Source: Pelodera strongyloides
Taxonomy: Eukaryota > Nematoda > Chromadorea > Rhabditida > Rhabditidae
Length of the DNA: 64,000 bases
Direction of reading: 5' to 3'
NCBI GenBank assembly: GCA_036852015.1
Contig: JAANDG010000082.1
Span: forward strand, 297,474-361,473
This document shows, one piece after another, positions 11,636 to 23,763 of the stretch (position 1 is the first letter of the stretch; each line of letters starts with the position of its first letter). The position numbers and the translations under genes are program-made. The notes under the pieces are model-generated. The model made no database searches, was not told where the DNA came from, and saw nothing but the letters and a program-made list of their open reading frames with translations.

Positions 11636-12395
11636 ATTAGGCTTCAAAGTATCTCATGCTGCAAATCGCACTGAATTATTATGTGAATAAAAATAGTGGC
11701 AAGAAAGGCGATTTGTATATTTCAGAGCCAATTTTAGTTTGTTGTTCAATGTTTACATATCTGTTTATGTGCCTTCCAACTATGATCTTTTTCGTAGTGT
11801 CCGTAGGCAATTTTTGTGTGCCCTGGAGTAGAGCCTAAATAAATCGATGCGCTGCGTTCTTTTCAGGCATGTCTACTTCGCCTAGGTGCCCGGCTGTGCA
11901 TATGTTACTTTTACGCTGCATACTTGCTTAAGATAGTCCATTTTTTTATTTAGTTTACTTGCCTATTTGCAGAAAGAATGAAAAAAGCTGATCTCTTGAA
12001 TTTCCATTGCGTTTTTCCCCTTGTGCAAACATATAGACTTTATTTTTTGCGACAATTTCCGCCTTGTTTTTCAAAGTTCCTAGCATTTCTATTTGTTTAC
12101 GAAAGATCACATGTTAAATTCGAAAATCACCTGGCTAAACGAACAGTGGCTTTCCTAAGAACGTCTTGACCTTTACATCCTAACAAACAGATAAGTGAAT
12201 TAATTTGATGACCTTTTGCACAACACGGTTGAATGAATCGCAACACACTGTGTGGTGCATGTGAATACAAAAATAAAAATATCGCTCAAAAATGCCCATT
12301 CGTGCAGCCCTTGCTTTGATGATAAATTTAGTGAACGCGGAGAGAGAAAGAGAGAATACGCTGCGAAAAATCATTAACTTCTCTGAACCTCGGGC

Positions 12396-12620
12396 TCGCA
12401 GCTAGCAAAAGTTTTGCTGGGTGCGCGGATTTGCGTTGGTGCGCTGCGCCGTAGCTCATTCCGCCATATATTATTTTCCATTATCTATTCACCGCGCACC
12501 ATCCGCTTACGCGGTTAACGGCGCGCTTCGCGGATAAGGACGTGCGCGTTCACGAAAGTGGGGTTAGCGGCTCCTGCATAGCTGCACCTGCACTCGAATT
12601 TGCGCGGTTGACTACGCGCT
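12396..12620. promoter_or_regulatory. G+C- and CpG-rich block, candidate promoter region
   Basis: A sharp rise in G+C and CpG with many short self-complementary pieces (GCGCACC, CGGCGCGC, CGTGCGCG), in contrast to about 2 kb of AT-rich flanks. It lies about 450-670 bp upstream of a putative alternative first exon of the AMP deaminase gene (13069). Promoter function is inference only. Confidence 0.3.
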
Positions 12621-13068
12621 TCCGAAAACATAGAGTATTACGGTTATAATAATCTTATCATAGAATCATTACCGCATATACTCCGCGAATTTATCCGGCT
12701 GTTTATTATCGAAGAGTGCTGCGATGTCCACTTGCAACTGTTTAGTTCCTGCTGTCTAGAAGGTCTATGAACGGTAGTGGCTTTGATTTGTTTTACCTTC
12801 TCATCTACATTAGAGTTAGAGAGCCGGAACTCAGTGTTTTTATCATTCAAGTGTATTCCGTTTTTGGCTCTGTTTCAATTGTTCCTATATGTCTAAGTTG
12901 CTGCGTCCTCTATTTTATTTTGTTGGTATCTATTGGACATTATTTGACAAAACGGCGTGCCTTACAGGTTCGGATGTGCGTAATAAGCGTTACGGTACGT
13001 TATGTTTCTTTTCCAGGAATTGTTCCTCGTCCAAACCTCCATTACCCGAAAGGGTGCCAATTAACCGA

Positions 13069-13097
13069 ATGGATTCATGGACGCACATTCGTTCACC
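13069..13097 (+). CDS. Putative alternative first coding exon of AMP deaminase
   Basis: ATG followed by nine codons (MDSWTHIRS plus two bases of the next codon), then a consensus donor GTAAGT at 13098. The segment from 13019, after a TTTTCCAG acceptor, is open in the same frame. It ends in phase 2, which fits the AMP deaminase exons beginning at 15767, 16657 and 16818, all of which need phase 2. It does not fit exon 2 at 15071. AMP deaminase genes are known to use variable N-termini, so an alternative start is plausible but unproven. Confidence 0.35.
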
Positions 13098-14760
13098 GTA
13101 AGTCTCTATCTTTGATCTTTACAGTTTCAGAGGATCCTTTATATTTAGCTAGTTCCGTAGTGCAGAAGTCAGAATCATGCTTCACACATCGTGCTATTAC
13201 ATTGACTATATTTCGCGACCTATTTTGCGCAGTTTTTCCATTTGCCATAACACTAGTTGACTATGTGTGCCCCGTAATCATGCATGTTATCCCAGTAAAT
13301 CGGATGCGAAGTCTTACGTTGTCTGCGATACGCTCTTCAATACTTGGTTATTTTCACAATCTTCTTTCTCTAATCTCACAATCCACTTTTTCTTTCCGAG
13401 ACGCCTCTTTTAATTATTTTTAAGATAAACTATTCAGCTTTCTAGTAGCCCAACCCTGTCGTTTGCCGCTAAAACCAATAGTGCAATGTCTTTTTGCATC
13501 GAACGCGTTCATTAAGCGATTCCCATTTCAGTCGTTGCACTTTCGTGATGTGAAAGTGTTTGTTGAGGAGGGAAAGTGAGAGCCGCTTATTCACCCATTC
13601 TCGACCCTTGCTCGTATTTATGTTGCGGCGCCGTCGTCTCTAATACTGTTTACGAAGGCTATTTGTCATTTCACTTTTAATAGCACAAACACGCTCTACT
13701 ATCTGAGGCCATTCCTATCTAACATCGCCGATTCGATCTCAAATGTGCGAGTGTGCGAATGAACTGACATATCAATTAGTACCATCCCGAGAGCAACAAG
13801 TGGTCGCTCACTCACTATTTCCCAAACATAAACATGATTCTTTACTTTTCTATATTTCATTTCATATGAAAAATAACCATAAATCAAAATCTTGCATCTT
13901 CTTGACGCTTGACATTCGGGGAAACCCTTCAGACAGTGCAGTGCCTACGTGACACACAGTACAGTGTTTTTTTTTGGTAGCAGACATCTTTGTCTGGTGT
14001 ATTATTTCGAAACACTCTTGTTATTGACATTTGATTGTGCGGCCCTTTAGCCTCTGTTCCTCCCGTGATCTACAATGAAGAAATTGATCCCTCGCTATCT
14101 CTCCTCCCCCGGACTCTCAATTTTATCTTCACTCTATCAGTCATCCCTCATGGCTTTTTGTTGGACATCATTCTAATATTTAGTTCAGCTATTTTTGTCA
14201 GCAATAAGATTGTTTACGAAGTTCATGCATTGCTGATTAAACCTTTATTCATTTACTTAACAATTTCTGGAATTAAAGCTTTTGAAAACTCTATTGTATT
14301 AGTAACAACTAGTAACAACCAGTCTAGTATTCAAAAAAATCTTATGAACCATGCTTCATCCATCTTGCAATTATTTTTTTTGTACTTTATGAACATTCAC
14401 GATGACACCACTAAACAGCTGTGAATTTCTATAGATTTCGGTTGGACCTTGAGAATTAATAAGTGAATGTTGAAAGACTAACTCTCACATGGAATCCACG
14501 TTTAATAATTCCTCCTATTTCGAAAAGTGAAACCCAGTCCAACGAAGCAGTAAAATACAGCTTAAAGATGGAAGTTGCCTGGAAGCTGGTGCCAATGTGT
14601 AGATTAAGAATTTAATGCATTATTTTATTGCCTCACATTGAACGATAAGAATGTCTGCGGGCCTGGCATTAAACCTTATCTTCTAATTTCGCCCGAGCTC
14701 GCTGTACCTTTTTATCAAGCAATTTATGGATTTTATATAAATTTCCCGCATGTTTTCAGC
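13098..14760. other. Region upstream of the main AMP deaminase start; no clear gene
   Basis: AT-rich DNA with several long open frames. The longest, 12767-13423 (218 codons), is hydrophobic and overlaps the putative alternative first exon in another frame. None shows a domain or good splice-site framing. Confidence 0.4.
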
Positions 14761-17700
14761 ATGCCCACAGAAACAAAGACGGGCGCCGTGGCGTTCTACA
14801 ACCCCGATGACGATTTAGATTCTGAGGTAAACTATTCAGTTGTAGAAAGAAATAGTTCGGTTGCAAGTTCAAATCTCCCGTTTATCTCCGATCAACCAAC
14901 CATCATCAGTTACTGCACATACATGCATTACTACCAAACTAATAAGTTGTCGTTCCATTACTTTCCATAGTATGACATGGATGTATATTTTTCGGAGCCT
15001 GGGATACACTAGTTGGTTGGCCTACATATAAGTATTATACGTAGAACATTTGATTTCTTGTTTTCTGTAGGTGGAAGCTGCCGAAATGTCCTCCACTTCA
15101 CCTCGAATTGAAGGCGACCATCCTACTTTAGATGTGCTACAAAAAATCGACACCGTCGAGCAGTTGAGAAAATGCACACTTCGTCAGTTTTTTTTAATAC
15201 TCTTTGATTTTTGAACTTTTGAATTTTTGAACCATAATAAAATTCCCTGATTTCACGAAACAATATGTTCTAATTTCAGAAACAATTCACCTAATTAACA
15301 CTATAGAAAGAAATTCCTAATGCTCTGCTGATGACAGGCTTCCGGGAAAATTTGACGCTTTTAATTTCGAATTATTTTTACAGGTCAAGTGGACAGTGAA
15401 ATATTCGATACAGATTCTCCGTTCAGCAGATTGGTAGGAGGTGGAGCCGCGACTTCCCACAATGTCAGCAATCCATTCGAAATATCTGGAATACCCATTG
15501 AAATTAACGAGAGTCGAAATATTCAGGCGAAAGAATTGGTGAATAGGTGAGCACTTAGAAATTGACTACCTTTGTGGTAAATCCGGCTCTTCAAGGTTTC
15601 CATTGGTGACGATTTCTGCTTTCGCTTTTCAATAAGAAAACTATTTTGCTGAAACTCAATGTTGGAAATACAGGGGTGTCATAACAATCTAGGCTTGAAA
15701 GTGAAGACTTTGCTACGAAATCTTTGCCCAAATGAAATATTTACTTACTTGTGAGCATAGTTTCAGTAACAAGGATGGAAGACGGTTTTCCGCAGCGTAA
15801 GTTTAGTGGAGTTTAGTCTCAATGTTGTATCGTCATTTTGTTTCCACAAGCGGCCTCAATATTAGTTGAAGCCTTTGTGCAACTGAGCACAAGAAAAAGA
15901 TAATAAAAAAGAATATAGATACGACACCAAACTTCGCGATTCGCAGCGCATAGAGTGCGTGGAGCAAAACGGGGGTCTAGCACAGCGTGGCTGCGGAACC
16001 AATTGTGCGTATGTAGTGGGCCAGGGGTTCGCGAGGTGTGCGCCGGGGCGCGTGGGTGAACCTACCGCGGCACAGATTATCGTATGCGTTTTGCCCTACC
16101 AATTCCGCTAACGCACAGTACTTTCTTACCAGACAGTGTCCAGCTGTCTCTAGAATTTGAAAATATTTGTTTTCTCTTAGTACAACTTTTTTTTGCCCTT
16201 TTTTTGCAGTGAAATTTGCGTACAGTCCCTTTTGGCGCACCTGTGGTGTACCAGATGTCTCCCACTTTTCGGGTCCTCCTCCTTTGGATATTCTGCCTAG
16301 AAGTTCACCATGGGCGCGTCGTATTCTCGTTGCATACCCATTTCCCGCTCTCGGCGCTGCGCGATAACGGAGTTTCATAAGTGTGCTCATGGTTGTAGAC
16401 AAATAAGGATATGTGTTCATCGTGTGTCCATCATTTTGTAGTATCGTTGTTATATGCAGTTGATATAAGGACTACAATTGTGAGATATCCAGGGTGTCCT
16501 CTTAAAGTATCTGTGCCATCTATATCCGTTTATTTGACATTAGTTTGGAAAAACGGCTGCGCTAGTTCTTGGTCTTGATCAATTCCTCTGCGGTTTGGTG
16601 GTAGTGTGATATTGTTTAATTGCTCACTGCATGAGAATAGTGATGTCTAAATTCAGGGCGCGTCTTGAATCCATGACAGACGGGACGCTGAGCCCCAAAT
16701 CGCCCAGTGGTTTTCCCGATGACTTGGAACCTCGGTAAGTTCAATCTGACGGACTACGACGATATTACTTCTCAAATAACTTTAATGCAGAATAGTAATT
16801 GATGTTTTACATTTAAGCTCCAAGTCTCCGCAGCTCGTGGAAATGCACACATTCCGTGATGCAATCGACGTAAATTACCAACGCATGGCAATTACAGGAG
16901 AAGAACTTAGCGGAGTCAGTTATACAACCATATTTCATTATTTCGTTAGCCATGGTTTGCTTCAGGCTGTCGCAAGAGACATGTACAATTAAAAAGTGTC
17001 TCGTGACCAATTTATGCAGTGCTCCAGATGTTCACAATCTTCTTATTGCCACCTTATTGACTGACTGAGTAATGAGCAAAGAACTAACATTTATAAAGGG
17101 AGAAAGAAATTTAATGTGCCCAGATTTGTTGGAATGTTCATTACTCACTACGATTGTGACGAAGTCTGTAATAGTGAAAACAATATATTAATATACAAGC
17201 GTTATTAATATAATAAGCCACTTCGAACATTGGTGTTTTAGCTTCCTTTGGAAGATCTGAAGAGTGCTGCGACTCATCTGATTGAAGCGCTCCATCTACG
17301 AGAGGAGTACATGAAGCGCGTTGGCAACTTCTTTCCCACAACAACCACCAACTTCCTGAACGGAACCTTTCCTCGCAACTTGCCGAAGTGCAGGAAGAAA
17401 AATACAGAGACAAGTCAGTTTTCTGTTTTCTTTTTTTTTTTTTTGCTCTTTTTACTCTTAACTGCTTATTTATAGCGGAATTCCCATTATATGCTTCGAT
17501 TATTATTTTTTGCTTGATTTGCTCTTTTTTTTCACAAAACGTCACCGCTCATGCCAAGACGTCGATATCGTTGCAGATACATGGCTGTGTATGTTTATAA
17601 ACATCCATCTCTTCTTATCTATCAGATCACTTGTTCGTTGCGTTCTATCAGCACAAGATTATGTATTATGTTACAAGATTCTGTAGTATATAGATTTCCT

Positions 17701-20700
17701 CCCGGTTGCTTTGCCACAGATGCATGGCGAAATACACATTACGCATTGGGCATAAATATAAACACAGAAAAAATAGCGATGGGATACAGAGTTGTCCAAG
17801 GAGGTCATGCATTAAATATAGTATGTAGTACTATTGTAAAATCCATCAGTGAGATCAATTTAGCAATTCTGCAGACAGAAGCGAGTTTGGGCCACAAAAA
17901 CAAACGTTGATGGGATGTCTGTTACTAAGTAATCACAGTGTCGCTGTCATTTGATTGGATTGCAGACTCTGACAATTGTACGATAAAATTCGAAGGTCTT
18001 GACGACCAAAATTGTTCGTCTTAAACACTCAACTACATAAGTGAACTTTCGAACACTCAAATTCTTTCTCTTTTCTCCCTTCTTATTAGAAATTGATATT
18101 TTTTTAAATGTAAATTGTACAGCAAAAGTGTCTCCGATTTGTTAGCTCCTTTAGGCGTGTGGAAACGGATAGAGACCGATCCGTACCTTGACGAAAGAAA
18201 GGAGCGCAGTCATGCTCTTGGCGGTATGCCTAACACTGCGAGAGTTACCGACTAGACAAACGATCCCATTAACCATCGCTAACAAATACTGCCGTGATGA
18301 CCATAATAGGAAATGTGCACAATTCCAAAATGAGTGCTCCTTTTAAGGCAATATGTTGTCCATGCAAACCCACTTCCATGTTCATTCAAACCGCCGGAAA
18401 TTTACTTCCGCTATTTATTGCGGTAATAGTACCTCCTTTATCCAGAGCTTCTTTCATAACTGCTAAGTATATTGCATGCCGACTTGCCGATTACATTTTA
18501 TTTGTTTCCAATTTCTGTTCCTGCACCCCTGACAGGTTCCAGATTAAATGCCTGACTCGCACATCGTACAAATACTGGTCAATTTTGAAAGAAACAAAAA
18601 ACATAAAAGCACCATATGCGGCATTTTGTTTGGTGGACTATGTATGTATATTTGTGAAATTTTGCAATTTTAGAGAATTTATGTATTTCAGCCGCTAATA
18701 CGTCGTTCAACCCTCCGGAGCCCCCGACTGATCACTGGGGAATCAACGATCCTTTGCCGACATTTGATAGAAAGTATATTCTGAAGCGAATCAAAGGAGT
18801 GGTAATGCCTTCCCAAACTAATATTTTCAGTTCAACTCTTTAAAGAACATTTTCCTAATACGACATAAGGTGGTGGTAACTAGCAAATGATATAATTATA
18901 GCTCGTGTGTTTAGACACACTTGTTCAATGAAGATGGTACTCGTGAAACAGTATTCGATGACTTCTATATCAGCCGAAAAAAGTTCTTAGCTGACACGGA
19001 GAAGCTCACACAAATGATCGTCGACGGACCACTGTATGTATTGTTTATTGTTTGCAGATATTGTTTTGATAACTTTAGGTATGTTGATTTGATAGTGAAT
19101 TCTGTTTTCAGCAAATCTTTCTGCTATCGTCGCTTGGCTTATCTCCATAACAAGTTTCAACTACACGTGCTTCTCAATGAATTGAGAGAGCTCCACGAGC
19201 AGAAGGGTGTTTCACACAGAGACTTCTACAACATTCGAAAGGTTTTATTTTTGCAAGAAACTACATTGTAAATAAACAACAATATGGTGTTTTAGCTTAA
19301 TCGTTCGATTGGAATTCCAGGTGGACACTCACATTCACGCGGCCTCGTCAATGAATCAAAAGCATCTTCTCCGATTCATGAAGAAGAAAATAAAGAATGA
19401 AGCGGAAACAGTTGCTCTCATTGAGGTTGGTACATAGACGATGTCATTTCGGATGCAGAGGAACATTAGCAAGCTCAGCAAAAATAATTGTCTTTGTTTC
19501 AGAATGGACGCCCAATCAGAATGAGGGAGGTGTTCGAGAATATGGGAATTGATGCCTATGATCTATCTGTTGATATGCTCGACGTTCATGCGGACAGAAA
19601 CACATTCCACAGATTTGACAAGTTCAATGCGAAGCAAGTTTTTCACATTTTTGTTTATTATTTTGCTTAGAAAGTAATATGGTCAAGAGCTTTCTGAAAT
19701 ATTTACCTAAACGTGATTTATAATTCTTTATTTAGATACAACCCCGTTGGAGAGTCGCGCTTGCGTGAAATTTTCATCAAGACAGATAACCATGTTGGCG
19801 GAAAGTATTTCGCAGAAGTTTTGAAGGTTGGGCTTCGGTATTTGAAATCAGTTTGCACTTCACGTATTCTTTCTTTGTTGGGAATCGCCTTCAATTTAGC
19901 TTACATACATATTAATGACCTTATGTTCAGGAGGTGCTTTCTGATTTGGAAGAATCCAAATATCAACATTCGGAACCTCGCCTTTCCATCTACGGTCGCA
20001 GCCAAGATGAGTGGGACAAGCTGGCTAAATGGGCCCTCTCGCATGATGTCTGGAGTCCGAATGCTAGATGGCTCATACAAATTCCGAGATTATAGTAAGT
20101 AGTTCTCTCTGCTGGTGCTGATTACGTTATGCCGATTACGATTTAAAAATGAGTTACTATTATACACCTTTTTAGCGACATCTATCGTGAAAAGAAAATG
20201 GTGAAGAACTTCGACGAAATTCTCTCCAATGTCTTCACACCGTTGTTTGAAGTAAGTGTACACATAGGTGTTTAGTCGAGTTGTGCGAAATTATTGACCT
20301 GTGTGTGCATTCGTATGCGTCAGTGCTATCTTGAGTCTATAATGCTATATTGAGTCTGTTGTATAGTCGATTTATTTCAGGTGACCAACGATCCGTCTTC
20401 TCATCCAGATCTTCATCGTTTCCTCACTCAAGTCTCTGGATTTGATTCCGTCGATGATGAAAGCAAGCGTGAGTTTGTACACGTAAGTTATATACTGTAT
20501 TAAATGTTGCATGGAAAGACCTCGCTAATTTTTGCCAATTATTATCTTTCTTTTTAGTTTGATAGTTCCACTGCCGACCCGGAAAATTACACGGAAACGG
20601 AGAACCCTCCATACAACTACTATCTCTTCTATATGTATGCAAATATTACCGCACTCAATTCATTCCGAAGGTTAGTTTCCTACTTTGTACATTTTGTACA

Positions 20701-22108
20701 TAAGGCTTGCAATAAACATGCTTTCTACCTTGTTCTCTGGAATGTGACCATTAGTAGTATAGCTATATTTTCAATAAAATAGTTACTGTCAATTAATGGG
20801 ATTGTTTAACGCAACACAGTTTTAATTAGTTAGGGAAAAATCATGCAAGCGTCACGCAATTGCAATACAAGGTAAGCAATTCTGCATATATTGAGGCCAA
20901 TAATGATAGAAATGGATGTTTAGATCTCGTGGAATGTGCACGTTTGCCCTCAGACCCCATTGTGGGGAAGCTGGCCATGTCAACCACTTGGTAACAGGCT
21001 ACCTAACATCTGAGAGTATTGCTCACGGACTTATGCTCAGAAAGGTGGGATATATTCGCAGAGATCTTATTCTTTTATTGCAACAAAATCACCCACGTCT
21101 TTTTTCTTCTTCGGTAACAATTTCATCCTGCAACATATAATAAACACATTTGCCCTTCAGGTACCCGTTCTGCAATATCTCTTCTATCTCACCCAGATGG
21201 GAATCGCAATGTCACCACTCAGCAACAATTCCCTGTTCATTTCGTATCAGAGAAACCCACTGCCTGAATACCTGCAAAAGGTATGTGCTGTTAACTTGAA
21301 AGCAACAATGTGCCTACTCTTTCAATCTCAGCATTCTTAGCCTAGAGTTGGTGTGGGGATGCTTCTTCAGAATTTGTTGAATATTTCTATTTTGAGGTTT
21401 ACAGGTCAGTGCGCGAACATATATTTAAAATTTATTTAGGGATTGAACGTGTCGCTCTCCACAGACGATCCGCTTCAGTTCCACTACACAAAGGAAGCTT
21501 TGATGGAAGAGTTCTCCATCGCAGCCCAGGTTCGTACTGTTACCTTTAGTTGTGTTACCATTTTTCTCCAAATTTTGTAGTCGTGTACTGAACACGATTT
21601 TCGAGTTCATCAAATCCTATACAATAGTTTTTTTTTGATCAGATGTGTACTAATACGGTACTACTCGGTACGTTTCTTCATAAATGTGTATTACAGGTTT
21701 GGAAGCTGTCTTCTTGTGACATGTGCGAATTGGCACGCAATTCAGTTCTTCAGAGCGGATTTGAGGACAAGGTAACTTGTTGGAAATGATATTTTAAAAG
21801 AAAACAAGTCAACTTTTCTCTGCGATTAACAATTATGTGTTCAGGTGAAAATCCATTGGCTGGGACCAAACTTCAAGGAGGAGGGCGTCCTCGGCAACGA
21901 TATTCACCGCACAAACGTGCCTGATATCAGGTGACTATTTGAATTCAAGCTTATTTCTTCACTGTTTATTACTTCTTCAAACGCAATGGGCATCAGTGAA
22001 TGGAAAATTATTTGTTAATGTGATGCATTCAGGGTTTCCTTCCGACATGAAGCACTTGTTGACGAGCTCTGCAACCTGTTCCGCGCCAAGACTTTCCCGG
22101 TACTTTAA
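14761..22108 (+). CDS. ampd-1: AMP deaminase, complete, 23 exons
   Basis: Converts AMP to IMP in the purine nucleotide cycle; 808 aa. Exons: 14761-14826, 15071-15182, 15384-15546, 15767-15796, 16657-16734, 16818-16914, 17242-17413, 18692-18801, 18915-19033, 19112-19241, 19321-19425, 19503-19633, 19736-19826, 19931-20094, 20176-20251, 20381-20482, 20558-20670, 20924-21044, 21161-21280, 21440-21529, 21697-21771, 21845-21930, 22033-22108; all phases agree. Catalytic marks are [18 protein letters not shown] (metal-binding His363 and His365), [21 protein letters not shown] (His632, Glu635), [12 protein letters not shown] and [10 protein letters not shown] (Asp709/710). The C-terminus is complete (AKTFPVL). 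The start follows TTTTCAG by one base, a likely spliced-leader site. The intron after exon 12 must begin with GC (19634). The divergent first 180 residues are the usual variable regulatory region. Confidence 0.95.
15940..16375. promoter_or_regulatory. G+C-rich block in AMP deaminase intron 4
   Basis: About 430 bp of G+C- and CpG-rich sequence (for example GCGAGGTGTGCGCCGGGGCG) inside an AT-rich intron. The minus strand is open for 147 codons (16420-15977), but the peptide has no recognised domain. It ends about 270 bp before a possible internal start (16643), so it could be an internal promoter; an inserted dispersed repeat is equally possible. Confidence 0.3.
16643..16734 (+). CDS. Possible internal start of a short AMP deaminase isoform
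   Basis: ATG at 16643 reads [14 protein letters not shown] straight across the acceptor at 16656/16657, in the same frame as exon 5. A transcript starting in intron 4 would thus encode an in-frame protein lacking about 120 N-terminal residues while keeping the whole catalytic domain. In-frame read-through could be chance (one in three, with no stop over five codons), so confidence is low. Confidence 0.3.
18123..18223 (+). CDS. Exon-like segment in AMP deaminase intron 7
   Basis: Between a TACAG acceptor and a GTATG donor, 33 codons are open and read like protein ([27 protein letters not shown]). Its end phase (1) fits exon 8, but its start phase (2) does not fit exon 7. It would therefore belong to an isoform with another upstream exon, or be fortuitous. 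The surrounding 1.28-kb intron is the longest in the gene. Confidence 0.25.
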
Positions 22109-23092
22109 AAGGATGTGCAAATATTCTCTTTACCATATCCATGATACGGTTCAAAATGTATTATAACGATAAGGTGTGATTCACGAGTCTGATTGCATTG
22201 TTTTACTGTTTTTTTTTTAATGTTCTCTAAGTCGTCAGTTTATCATAGTCGTTTATGTGCTTGTTTGTGTTTCAGTGATTAGAGACTGGAATATTTTCGG
22301 TCTGGTTTTTCACTCTCCATTTTATGGCTTCGATTTTACATTTTATAAATGTTTTGATTACGTTGATGTATTTCTGAGTTTCCAATCCCAATGAGAGTAA
22401 ATGAAACATATTTTCTGATGAAACGTCAATGGTTAAGTTAAAAGCGAAAAAAGCAAAGAGTCTACTACAGGTGCAGTTGATAGGAAATGCACTCGTTCTA
22501 ATGCAGCATTTGTCTGCTTCGGCGTTGAAGGGGAAAAATAATTTTGACCTCACTTATTGTGTTTTCTGCACACAAAGTAAAGCGTTGTAGTTTGTATTCG
22601 ACACTAAGCACAATGGTACTTTATGACTAGAATCTTAGAACTTTTCACCGACGAGAGTGCATGTGAAAGTGGGAGCGCCTTGATGAAAATCGAATATCTA
22701 TAATTGAAAGAGTGCATGAATAAAATAGACGGAGAGAAGATAAAGGCTTGAGAGCCCGATGAATGTTAAGCATGAGAGATAGCGCAAGGGAAATAAGAAA
22801 CTACACCCGATAATATGTCTTAGTGAAGCCATGTTGAACTACAAACCTACATTTGGCAGACTATTCATTGATCATCTGTTGTTATCTCATTGTTGAGTGA
22901 AATGATTTTTGTAATGGACAATATGATGATGACAAATGGATCCCAATGGATCATCTTTTCACTCAGAAAACGATCCTCAAAGTGGGTTAGTCGGTCGGGT
23001 TCCAGGGAGTCCTTCATAAAACATTAAATGGTAGCCGCAAGTGTTTTCTATTCATCCAAAGCGAAAGTTCTCGTGTAATCTACAAAAGCACC
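22109..23092. other. Intergenic; no gene seen
   Basis: 3' flank of AMP deaminase and 5' flank of the small secreted-protein gene. No exon-like segment recognised, and no clear AATAAA close after the AMP deaminase stop. Confidence 0.5.
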
Positions 23093-23763
23093 ATGTATTC
23101 AAGTTGTTTCAACCTAATCTTCGTTGTATTCCTATGCCTCGTTTTTATTACATCTGAAGCACTAGACTGGGATGTGTAAGTGTTGCCGAATTAATAAAAA
23201 TAAAATAATTTTTTTACGCTACTATAACGTGCTCCTTTATTCAATTATGGTTCAATACAGTGTTTCAAGGCTTATGACTTAAAGTTTATGACCAATTGAT
23301 GATTATGAGTTAAAATTCCGAGTTGTGAACTAACTGGCAAAAGTAAGTACCATATGAATACTCGTTGTTAAGTTCACGTAGCCAACGCAAAAATTTTGTT
23401 TTACTCCGATCTACAGCCTTGGTTTGGCTTCTGTTAACCCGCTAAGGAAACACGATTATGTCATTCGCATCCATATACGTTTTAGACGAGAAGAACTGGA
23501 GAGTAATGTGGTCAATGATCCCATCACAAACTATCATCCGAAAATGATATATGGAACGCCATTGTATAGTCATAGGTATTGTTTTCCTCTTCGATTGATT
23601 GCAAGTTTGTAAATAAAATAGGTCACCAACAATCTTCGTCACAAAAAAAAAGTGAAATGCAGTGTAAAATACAAAAAAAATTCCCAAAAACAGGAATTAC
23701 AATCCAGAACGAAGTACGAGTGAATTTAGTGCAATATGGCATCCACGAAAAACAGTAAAATAG
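23093..23763 (+). CDS. Small secreted protein, three exons, family unknown
   Basis: Exons 23093-23175, 23417-23575 and 23694-23763 join in phase to give 103 aa. Residues 1-22 form a clear signal peptide: MYSSCFNLIFVVFLCLVFIT, followed by SEA and a likely cleavage site. The mature part begins LDWDVLGLASVNPLRK, is basic, has RR and RK pairs (IHIRFRREELES) that could be processing sites, contains no cysteine, and ends WHPRKTVK. AATAAA follows at 23915. Donor and acceptors are good (GTAAGT; CTACAG; AACAG). It could be a peptide precursor or a small secreted effector; I do not recognise a family. It stands alone between two enzyme genes. Confidence 0.6.

Larger units (their letters stand above)
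10375..13068. other. Intergenic region; no gene seen
   Basis: AT-rich DNA upstream of the minus-strand dehydrogenase and of the AMP deaminase. It holds an imperfect TATTCTTTCAT-type tandem repeat (about 11560-11635) and a G+C-rich block (about 12396-12620). The longest open frames lack splice support and recognisable motifs. Confidence 0.5.

Noticed and set aside
12767..13423. 218-codon open frame, the longest unspliced frame outside the array
   Set aside because: Hydrophobic, no domain, no ATG context or splice framing. A different frame here contains the better supported alternative exon. Length alone is weak evidence.
15977..16420. 147-codon minus-strand protein inside an AMP deaminase intron
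   Set aside because: G+C-rich region where stops are rarer; no domain and no splice framing. More likely a repeat or regulatory block.
17551..17910. 119-codon frame in AMP deaminase intron 7
   Set aside because: No recognisable family, not in phase with neighbouring exons, and no good donor at its end.
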